Below, in pieces: positions 1 through 5,546 of a DNA stretch of 5,867 nucleotides. The translations under genes and the position numbers were made by a program. The notes below the pieces were generated by a model, which saw only the letters and a list, made by a program, of their open reading frames with translations, did not search any database and was not told the DNA's origin. This DNA comes from Bacillota bacterium (GTDB taxonomy: Bacteria > Bacillota > Sulfobacillia > RBS10-35 > JAJYVM01): the NCBI GenBank assembly GCA_021792015.1, contig JAJYVM010000257.1:1-5867 (forward strand), read 5' to 3'. Positions within the stretch are counted from its first letter, which is position 1. Every line of letters begins with the position of its first letter.

Positions 1-1
1 C

Positions 2-286
2 GACCTGTTCAACGGCATGCTGAACGTCCTGTTCGGCACCGCCGTCACGGACTGCAGCAGCGGCTTCCGCGCCTTCGCGGCGGCCCGCCTGCCTCGCCTC
101 GACACCATGGAGCGGCAGTACCACACAGCCGAGGCCATCATCGTCGCCCGCCGGCGCGGCCTGCGCATCCGCGAGGTGCCGATCACGGCGCCTCGGCGGA
201 TCGCCGGTGTCAGCAAGAAGGGAACGGACCTCGTCTACGGGCTGCGCTTCGGGCGCGTCCTGCTGGCGCACTGGCTGCGGAGCTAG
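2..286 (+). CDS. Family 2 glycosyltransferase, DPM1-like, 3' part only
   Basis: This is the C-terminal 94 residues of a cytoplasmic GT2 enzyme of the dolichyl/polyprenyl-phosphate sugar synthase type. Such enzymes move a sugar from a nucleotide donor to polyprenyl phosphate at the inner membrane face. The frame is open from base 2, so the gene begins outside the window; the first ATG at 17 is internal. Seen: D-C-S-S-G-F-R-A-F at fragment residues 17-25, the usual DxxSGFR block, then an acidic residue in TAEAIIVARRRG (42-53) and EVPIT..RR..G.SKK at 58-73, the conserved end of the family domain. The protein stops at HWLRS without C-terminal membrane helices, so it resembles soluble DPM1-like enzymes rather than CsbB or GtrB, which carry two helices. 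The N-terminal donor-binding half with the DXD motif is not in the window, so sugar specificity cannot be judged. A hairpin follows 8 nt after the TAG stop. Confidence 0.85.
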   Translation, partial: DLFNGMLNVLFGTAVTDCSSGFRAFAAARLPRLDTMERQYHTAEAIIVARRRGLRIREVPITAPRRIAGVSKKGTDLVYGLRFGRVLLAHWLRS

Positions 287-293
287 CGGCGCT

Positions 294-332
294 GGACGAA
301 GCGGGCGCGGGCAGCCCGCGGCCGCTTCGTCC
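294..332. terminator. Strong 18-bp hairpin after the GT2 gene, likely terminator
   Basis: Bases 294-311 (ggacgaagcgggcgcggg) pair with 315-332. Seventeen of 18 positions are Watson-Crick; the only mismatch is G305/G321, and the loop is CAG (312-314). The stem starts 8 nt after the GT2 stop codon, where an intrinsic terminator is expected. Neither strand has a T-run after the stem, so it is not a classical U-tract terminator. Such tract-less GC hairpins are commonly proposed as terminators or 3'-end stabilisers in high-GC bacteria. It could also limit readthrough from the convergent gene ending at 556, although that stop is 224 nt away. Confidence 0.65.
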
Positions 333-555
333 CCGATGACCGTCGGCGCCCGCGGCCGGGTTGCGGCGTGCGGACTCGCGCGGTGCGCGGAGAGAGGCCC
401 GGCGCCCTGACGCCACCCGTCCCCGGTCGCACCCTGCCGCATCATGGCCGCGGCGCGCCTGAGATGGCCGCAGGCGGCCCGGGCCGGCGGCGCAGCCAGT
501 GCGGGAGCGCCGCCAGGTACCGCCGGGCGCGCAGCCGGACGCCAGAGGCTCCGCC
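333..555. other. Spacer between convergent genes, no gene seen
   Basis: The 223 bases between the hairpin and the stop codon of the reverse-strand glycosyltransferase are uniformly GC-rich. All short reading frames here give Arg/Gly/Ala/Pro-rich translations with no recognisable motif. It contains a 12-bp palindrome, CGGCCCGGGCCG, at 475-486. I see no RNA gene or promoter. Confidence 0.5.
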
Positions 556-1845
556 TCAGCGGGCCGTGAGTGGCCGCCGCAGCAGGCGGCGCAGCCCGGC
601 GACCACGGCACCGGCGGCGCCCGCCAGCAGCGCGCCGGCGCCGATCGCCAGCAGCGCCATGAGGGGATCGGCGTAGCGGGGCGTGGGAATGAAGCCCAGG
701 AGCAGGATGGCGAGCGTCGCGGCCGCGATGGCGGCGACCCGCAGGCGCGGCCTGAAGATGGCGGCCCAGAGAAGCCCGGCCGCGCCGACCCAGCAGAGCG
801 GCACCTGGTAGTTGGCCAGCACCTGCAGGAAGCCGCCGTTCGGCCCGCCGCCGGCGTAGGGCTGGCTGAGGGCCAGCGTCCACTTGCCCACGGTCATCCA
901 GGTGAGGAAGGCCCGCGGGTTGCTGCGCAGGGCGCTGAGCACGTACCGGATGGCGAAGACGTAGGCGTTGGTCCCGGCGGGCACCTGGATGCTTGCGCCA
1001 CCGGGTTTCAGACCGGCCACGAGAGGGTTGGCGGCCTGGCTGGCAAAGAGGATGAGACGGTGGAGGACGACCACGTTGCGGACCCACCAGGGCAGGTTCA
1101 CCAGGGCCGCCGCCCCCACCAGCAGGGCCCAGCGGTGGCTTTGGCGCGGCCGCGCCGTCGTGCGCGCGCTGCGCACCCAGTCGACCACGCCGATGATCAC
1201 CGGCAGCGCGGCGGCGATCGGCCGCGTGAGCACCGCCAGGCCCAGGAGGACGCCCGCGGCCACGGCACACCCGCGCGACGGCCGGCTGGAGGTCAGGAGG
1301 CGCGCATGCAGCGTCAGGTAGCCGAGCAGGAGCAGCAGGAAGAGGACCTCCGTCAGGATGCTGGCCGTCGACCAGATGAACGGCGGGTAGAGCGCGACCA
1401 GCACGCCGGCCAAGAAGCCGCCCCAGCTCGCGGCCACGGCCGCGGTCGCCGCGCCGATCACCGCCTGGCTCCAGCGGATCGCGACCAGCGGGTCCGCGGG
1501 GAAGAGGTGCATCAACCCTGCCACGAACAGCGGGTAGCCGGGGCTGACGTAAGCGTCGGGCCGGCCGCCGAAGAACGAGTACCCGTGACCCGCCAGCAGC
1601 CGCTGGGCCATGGCCACGTAGTGGACGGAGTCCTCGGCGAAGGAGGCGAGCTGGGAGGCCGCCGGCTGCCGGACGGAGAGCAGGAACAGCGCCCGCACGC
1701 CCAGGGCCAGGCCGAAGACGGCCAGGGCGCGCGCGAGCCGAATCGCGGCGCGCGGTCCAGCATGCGCGGCCCCGTCGGGCGCCGCGGACGGGCTCAGCGC
1801 GGGTGCCGCGGCTCCTCCGCGCGCCTGGGCCGCCACCGGTGCCAC
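556..1845 (-). CDS. GT39/ArnT-like integral membrane glycosyltransferase
   Basis: A 429-residue polytopic membrane protein of the PMT_2/ArnT-like GT-C superfamily. These enzymes transfer a sugar from a polyprenyl-phosphate donor to a protein, lipid or glycan on the outer face of the membrane. Seen in order: an Ala/Pro-rich tail (1-32); a first helix (about 37-56); an external loop with E71-D72 in AEDSVHYVAMAQRLLAGHGY (the acidic pair expected to hold the catalytic base); SPGYPLFVA at 101-109; ALYPP at 151-155 followed by TE at 165-166; LTRP at 206-209; PWWVRN at 252-257; and PTPRYADPLMALLAIG near the C-terminus (387-402), the usual RY.xP.xPLLAL block. About ten to twelve helices are likely. 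The start is GTG at 1843-1845, with a second GTG at codon 4 and a strong GGAGGAG inside the frame (1812-1818), so the N-terminus is uncertain. It is divergent from the YfhO-like gene and convergent with the GT2 gene. The substrate is unknown. Confidence 0.88.
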   Translation of the reverse strand: MAPVAAQARGGAAAPALSPSAAPDGAAHAGPRAAIRLARALAVFGLALGVRALFLLSVRQPAASQLASFAEDSVHYVAMAQRLLAGHGYSFFGGRPDAYVSPGYPLFVAGLMHLFPADPLVAIRWSQAVIGAATAAVAASWGGFLAGVLVALYPPFIWSTASILTEVLFLLLLLGYLTLHARLLTSSRPSRGCAVAAGVLLGLAVLTRPIAAALPVIIGVVDWVRSARTTARPRQSHRWALLVGAAALVNLPWWVRNVVVLHRLILFASQAANPLVAGLKPGGASIQVPAGTNAYVFAIRYVLSALRSNPRAFLTWMTVGKWTLALSQPYAGGGPNGGFLQVLANYQVPLCWVGAAGLLWAAIFRPRLRVAAIAAATLAILLLGFIPTPRYADPLMALLAIGAGALLAGAAGAVVAGLRRLLRRPLTAR

Positions 1846-1854
1846 CTCGCCGCC

Positions 1855-1878
1855 GGCTCCCGGCCCGTCGGGCGAGCC
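1855..1878. promoter_or_regulatory. Bulged hairpin in the divergent intergenic spacer
   Basis: In the 98-bp spacer between the two divergent start codons, GGCTC (1855-1859) pairs with GAGCC (1874-1878), and GCCC (1863-1866) pairs with GGGC (1870-1873) around a GTC loop; CCG (1860-1862) is bulged. On the reverse strand the stem includes GGGAG (1861-1857), the only Shine-Dalgarno-like string ahead of the GTG at 1845, spaced 11 nt from it. It could be an RNA leader hairpin or an operator. Given the GC content it may also be chance. No convincing -35/-10 pair was found for either divergent gene. Confidence 0.22.
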
Positions 1879-1943
1879 ATCTCGCGGAGAATCCGTGGGG
1901 CAGCCTCCCCCCTGCGCCGCCGCCGGGTCGCACGCTAGCCAGC

Positions 1944-4463
1944 GTGGCTCTCGCGCAGCGGCTGCGGCGCCGCCTACCCGACCTCATCGCCCTGGCCTGG
2001 ATCGTCCTGGTGGCCGCCATGTACCTCTCGCCGGCGCTGCACGAGGGCGGCAGCTTCGGCCCCTTCGGCCTCGGAAGCGCCCTCTCCGGCCTGGGCCACA
2101 CTGCGGCCGTGCCTTACCGCAACGGCTGGCTGGGCGATCAGATCGAGGAGTTCATCCCGTGGGCGTACTTCGACTGGCAGAGCCTGCATCACCTGCAGTT
2201 TCCCCTGTGGAACCCCTACAGCGCCCTCGGCCTGCCGCAGTTCTTCAACTTCCAGTCGTCGGTGCTGAGCCTGCCGGACCTGGTCGGCTACCTGTTCCCG
2301 CCGCAGCTCTCAAGCCTGGTCGCCGTCGCCTGCAAGGTCATCATCGCCGGCGCCGGCACCTACGTCCTGGCCCGCGTCCTCGGCCTGCGCCCCTGGTCGG
2401 CCGCCTTCGCCGCCACCGCCTTCGAGCTGAGCGGCGCCTTCGTCAACGAGGTCGGCTGGCCCCTCGGCGACGTCATGGCCTGGACCGGCTGGCTCCTGGC
2501 CTTCTCCTACCTGGCGTACCGCGGCCGCCGCCCGCGCCTGGTCGTCCCCCTCCTGGCCATCAGCGTCGCCTTCGCCATCTACGGCGGCTTCCCCGAGGCG
2601 AGCGTGCTGCTGTTCGGCGCCTGCGCCGTCTTCCTGGCCGCCCTCGCGCTCCTGGAGCGGCGAAATGGCGGGGCTCCGGCGCGCGGCCGCGCCTGGCTGG
2701 CCCTTGCGGCAGGTTGGGGGGCCGGCATCTGCCTGGCGGCGCCGCTCTGGCTGCCCGGCCTCCAGCTGCTCGGCCGCTCCGGCCGCGCCGCTGTCGGCTA
2801 TTCGGCGCTGCCGCCGTCCACGCTGATCACGATGCTGGCGCCGAAGTACTATGGCAGCCCGCTGCGCACCGACGGCTGGTTCGGCCCGTCCGGCATCTCG
2901 TACAACGAGCTCGTCGTCTACGTCGGCATCGTGGCCCTCGTGGCCGCGGGCGTCGGCGTCTATGCCGCCTGGCGCCGCCCCGAGGTCCGTGCCCTGGCCG
3001 TCACGGGCGCCCTCATGCTGCTCGCGGCCTACCAGTTCGGACCCACGGCCTGGCTGCTGGCCCACGTGCCCCACCTGAACACCCTGGCCGTCGGGCGGGC
3101 CCGCATCCCGCTGGACTTCGTGCTGGCCCTGCTTTCGGGCTATGGCGTGCAGGCGATCGTGTCCGAGGCCGTCCAGCGCCCGGCCGTGCGGCGCGCCCTG
3201 AGCATCAGCTTCGCCGCCGTCGGCGGCGCGGTGGTGCTCCTGCTGGCCCGGTACATTGTCCGTGGGGCCCACGGCCTCTCGGCGCCGGAGGCCCTGGTCC
3301 GCTTCTGGAGCTTCGCCTGGCCCGTGGCGATGCTCGCCCCGCTCGCCGCCACCGTGATCTGGCTGCACCGCAGCCGGCCCGCCAGCCTTGGCCGCATCGG
3401 CCGCGCCGCCCTCTTCACCCTGCTCCTGGCGAGCGAGACGGCCTTTCTGCTGATCTTCGGCACCCCGCTGAACGGCTACAGCCCGCAGTTCCTGCCCGAG
3501 ACGGCCGCCGAGCAGGCGGTCATCGCCCGCGTCGGCCCAGGCATGGTCGGCCTGGCCGACCCCGGCGCCCCCGTGACGCACTACCCCAGCGTCGGCGTGA
3601 TTCCCGAGCTGAACGTCGCATACGGCCTGAACGAGTTCGCGGTCTACGACCCCATGGTGCCGCGCGCCTACTTCAAGGCCTGGGCCAGCCTGACCGGCAC
3701 CAAGCCGGCGGCCGGCGGCTGGTTCGTCCCGGACGTGAACTCGGCCGCCGCGGCCCGCGTCTTCGGGATCGGGTACGTGCTGGCCCCCGGCCCCGCCGAC
3801 GTCACGCTGGCGGCCACCGCCGGCGCGCAGGCCCGGCTCACGGCCGCCGGGCTGCCGGCGGGCGACCTGCCGGCGCTGGAGGCGCTGGCGCGGCGGTACG
3901 CCGCCCACCCCGACAGCCTGCCCTACGGCACGCCCGCCTTCGCCTCGGACCTGGTCGCGGGCACGCCCATGGCGCCGCTGGTGCGGGCGAGTCCGGGGCT
4001 GGCCAGCGCCATCCCGGCGATGTTCACCGTGCCCAACTGGAACGGCATGCGGTTCGCGGCCACCGTCGGCGGCGAGGTGCTGTGGCGCGTCCCCGGCGCC
4101 GCCCGCTTCTCGTTCACCGCGGCGGGGGACACGGTCCGCTTCGCGCAGCCGACCGGCGACGGCGCCTGGACCCTCTCCGTGCACGCGCCGCGGGCCGGCC
4201 AGCTGACCGTGCGCCTGACCGACGTGCCGGGATGGCACGCCACCATCGACGGCAGGCCGGCCAAACTCTCGCCGTACCTCGACGTGATGCAGACCCTGCC
4301 GGTCCCGGCCGGCGCCCACACGATCCGGCTCTGGTACTGGCCCCCGCTGTTCACGGTCGGGATCGCCCTCGCGCTCGCGGCTGCCGCGCTGATCGCCGGT
4401 TGGCTGCTGGCGGGCCGCGCGCCGCGCGCGCGGCGGGGCGGAGCGGCGGGTTCCTCCGGGTAA
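1944..4463 (+). CDS. YfhO-family integral membrane protein, putative GT-C glycosyltransferase
   Basis: An 839-residue YfhO-like protein, close to the usual length of the family. B. subtilis YfhO is the membrane enzyme proposed to transfer lipid-linked GlcNAc to lipoteichoic acid outside the cell; the substrate here is unknown. Seen: a first helix at about 13-28; the family external loop GDQIEEFIPW (64-73) followed by PLWNPYSALGLPQFFNFQ (87-104); FELSGAFVNEVGWP (160-173); GGFPEAS (214-220); PGLQLLGRSGRA (271-282); RARIPLDFVLALLSGYGV (385-402); and about thirteen helices in all. An exported region at about 507-800 holds YGLNEFAVYDP (560-570) and PGWHATIDGRPA (762-773), followed by VPAGAHTI, and one last helix (803-824) with an Arg-rich tail. 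I chose GTG 1944 because it lies just before the first helix and clears the divergent gene. An open frame back to GTG 1803 would add 47 Pro/Arg-rich residues overlapping the reverse gene. No Shine-Dalgarno site precedes 1944. Confidence 0.87.
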   Translation: MALAQRLRRRLPDLIALAWIVLVAAMYLSPALHEGGSFGPFGLGSALSGLGHTAAVPYRNGWLGDQIEEFIPWAYFDWQSLHHLQFPLWNPYSALGLPQFFNFQSSVLSLPDLVGYLFPPQLSSLVAVACKVIIAGAGTYVLARVLGLRPWSAAFAATAFELSGAFVNEVGWPLGDVMAWTGWLLAFSYLAYRGRRPRLVVPLLAISVAFAIYGGFPEASVLLFGACAVFLAALALLERRNGGAPARGRAWLALAAGWGAGICLAAPLWLPGLQLLGRSGRAAVGYSALPPSTLITMLAPKYYGSPLRTDGWFGPSGISYNELVVYVGIVALVAAGVGVYAAWRRPEVRALAVTGALMLLAAYQFGPTAWLLAHVPHLNTLAVGRARIPLDFVLALLSGYGVQAIVSEAVQRPAVRRALSISFAAVGGAVVLLLARYIVRGAHGLSAPEALVRFWSFAWPVAMLAPLAATVIWLHRSRPASLGRIGRAALFTLLLASETAFLLIFGTPLNGYSPQFLPETAAEQAVIARVGPGMVGLADPGAPVTHYPSVGVIPELNVAYGLNEFAVYDPMVPRAYFKAWASLTGTKPAAGGWFVPDVNSAAAARVFGIGYVLAPGPADVTLAATAGAQARLTAAGLPAGDLPALEALARRYAAHPDSLPYGTPAFASDLVAGTPMAPLVRASPGLASAIPAMFTVPNWNGMRFAATVGGEVLWRVPGAARFSFTAAGDTVRFAQPTGDGAWTLSVHAPRAGQLTVRLTDVPGWHATIDGRPAKLSPYLDVMQTLPVPAGAHTIRLWYWPPLFTVGIALALAAAALIAGWLLAGRAPRARRGGAAGSSG

Positions 4464-4497
4464 GGACCAACGTCCACGCAGCCCGCTTCCGCACATG

Positions 4498-4522
4498 TTT
4501 GGGCGCGCGTCCGCGCGCCAAA
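4498..4522. terminator. GC hairpin after the YfhO-like gene, possible terminator
   Basis: TTT (4498-4500) pairs with AAA (4520-4522), and GGCGCGC (4502-4508) pairs with GCGCGCC (4513-4519) around the loop GTCC, with one bulged G at 4501. This gives ten base pairs, 35 nt after the TAA stop of the YfhO-like gene. The bases after the stem on the + strand are AATGG, so there is no U-tract. It is either a tract-less terminator or a 3'-end stability element. Its position between two co-directional genes suggests the oxidoreductase is transcribed separately. Confidence 0.42.
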
Positions 4523-4584
4523 ATGGTTCCGGTGCCGCCTGTCGCCGTTGATCAGGGCATCCGCGCCCGGACCCCGGTGTCCCG

Positions 4585-4613
4585 TTGACGCGCGTGCCGC
4601 GGCGTGAAACGCT
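4585..4613 (+). promoter_or_regulatory. Possible sigma-70-type promoter for a leaderless oxidoreductase mRNA
   Basis: TTGACG (4585-4590) matches the -35 consensus at five of six bases. After a 17-bp spacer, AACGCT (4608-4613) keeps the A at position 2 and T at position 6 of the TAnnnT -10 pattern. A start site 7 nt beyond would be base 4620, the A of the ATG itself. The lack of any Shine-Dalgarno sequence before that ATG fits a leaderless transcript. The -10 match is weak, so this stays tentative. Confidence 0.3.
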
Positions 4614-4619
4614 GGGCCC

Positions 4620-5546
4620 ATGAAAGCCGTCGTCATCCGCCGCTTCGGCGGGCCTGAGGTGCTCGAGGTCGCCGACCTGCCGGTGCCAGAGCCCGGCCCG
4701 GGCGAGGTCCGCATCCGCGTCGCCGCCGCGACCGTCAACCCCACGGACATCGGCCTGCGCTCCGGCGCATACGGGGCGGTGCCGCTTCCCGCCATCCCCG
4801 GCATGGAGCTGGCCGGCACCGTCGACGCCGTCGGGGCGGGCGTCACGACCTGCCACGCGGGCGACCGCGTCATGGCCATCGTGCAGCCGCGGCGGCCCGA
4901 GGGCGGCGCCCAGGCCGAGCTGGTCGTGGTGCCCGCCGACTCCGTGGCGCCCATCCCCTCCGGCGCCAGCCTGACCGAGGCCGCCACCCTGCCCATGAAC
5001 GGCCTCACCGTCCGGCGCGCGCTCGACCTGCTGCAGCTCCCGGCGGGCGCCACCCTGGCCATCACCGGCGCCGCCGGCGCCGTCGGGGGCTATGCCATCC
5101 AGCTGGGCAAGGTGGAGGGCCTGCGCATCGTGGCGGACGCGGCGCCGGCCGACGTGGCCCTGGTGCGGGGCCTGGGCGCCGACATCGTGGTCGCGCGCGG
5201 CCAGGCGGTCGCCGCAGCCATCCGCGCGGCCGTGCCCGGCGGGGTGGACGCGCTGCTGGATGCCGCGGTTCAGGGGGCGGCCGTGCTGCCGGCGGTGCGC
5301 GACGGCGGCCAGATCGCGGCCGTGCGGCGCTTCGAGGGCGGAAGCGAGCGCGGCATCCGCATCCACCAGGTCGGCGTGACCGACTACCTGCGCAACCATG
5401 CGGCCCTGGCGGCCCTGGGCCAGCTGGCGGGCGCCGGGCGGCTGACCCTGCGCGTGACGGCCACCTTCCCGCCGGAGCAGGTCGGGGAGGCCCACCGCCG
5501 CCTGCAGGCCGGCGGGGTGCGCGGGCGCATGCTCATCGTCTTCTGA
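4620..5546 (+). CDS. Zinc-independent MDR oxidoreductase, quinone oxidoreductase (QOR) type
   Basis: A 308-residue cytosolic medium-chain dehydrogenase/reductase that should use NAD(P)H to reduce quinones, enones or similar carbonyl compounds. Seen: a start typical of the group, MKAVVIRRFGGPEVLEV; the GroES-like catalytic domain at 1-125 with VNPTDIGLRSG (39-49), PGMELAGTV (60-68), GDRV (81-84) and ATLPMNGLTV (122-131); a Rossmann domain with the dinucleotide loop TGAAGAVGGYAIQLGK (149-164), then LGAD (185-188) and GVDALLDAA (208-216); and the family ending GRMLIVF. Zinc is not expected: N40 stands where zinc alcohol dehydrogenases have Cys, and GME (61-63) replaces GHE. The segment after beta-2 (VADAAPAD) has no basic residue, so the NADH or NADPH choice is unclear. 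Length is slightly short but normal for QOR proteins. ATG 4620 is preceded by no Shine-Dalgarno site. No link to the upstream glycosylation genes is evident. The true substrate cannot be inferred. Confidence 0.9.
   Translation: MKAVVIRRFGGPEVLEVADLPVPEPGPGEVRIRVAAATVNPTDIGLRSGAYGAVPLPAIPGMELAGTVDAVGAGVTTCHAGDRVMAIVQPRRPEGGAQAELVVVPADSVAPIPSGASLTEAATLPMNGLTVRRALDLLQLPAGATLAITGAAGAVGGYAIQLGKVEGLRIVADAAPADVALVRGLGADIVVARGQAVAAAIRAAVPGGVDALLDAAVQGAAVLPAVRDGGQIAAVRRFEGGSERGIRIHQVGVTDYLRNHAALAALGQLAGAGRLTLRVTATFPPEQVGEAHRRLQAGGVRGRMLIVF

Noticed and set aside
475..486. 12-bp palindrome CGGCCCGGGCCG in the convergent spacer
   Set aside because: Made only of G and C in a GC-saturated spacer, with no loop or flanking element; expected by chance.
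545..557. Small hairpin GAGGC-TCC-GCCTC overlapping the stop codon of the reverse gene
   Set aside because: Only five pairs and it overlaps the stop codon, so it is unlikely to be a terminator.
207..676. Short overlapping frames in and after the GT2 gene on both strands
   Set aside because: All are Arg/Ala/Pro-rich with no homology I recognise; they overlap real coding sequence or the strong hairpin.
499..1938. Long + strand frame (479 codons) opposite the GT39-like gene
   Set aside because: The translation is Arg/Gly/Gln/Asp-rich with no domain, while the opposite strand shows clear membrane-glycosyltransferase motifs. It is a composition shadow.
1895..4588. Long + strand frame (897 codons) overlapping the YfhO-like gene in another frame
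   Set aside because: Pro/Arg/Gly/Ala-rich translation typical of a shifted frame; no motif and no membrane segments.
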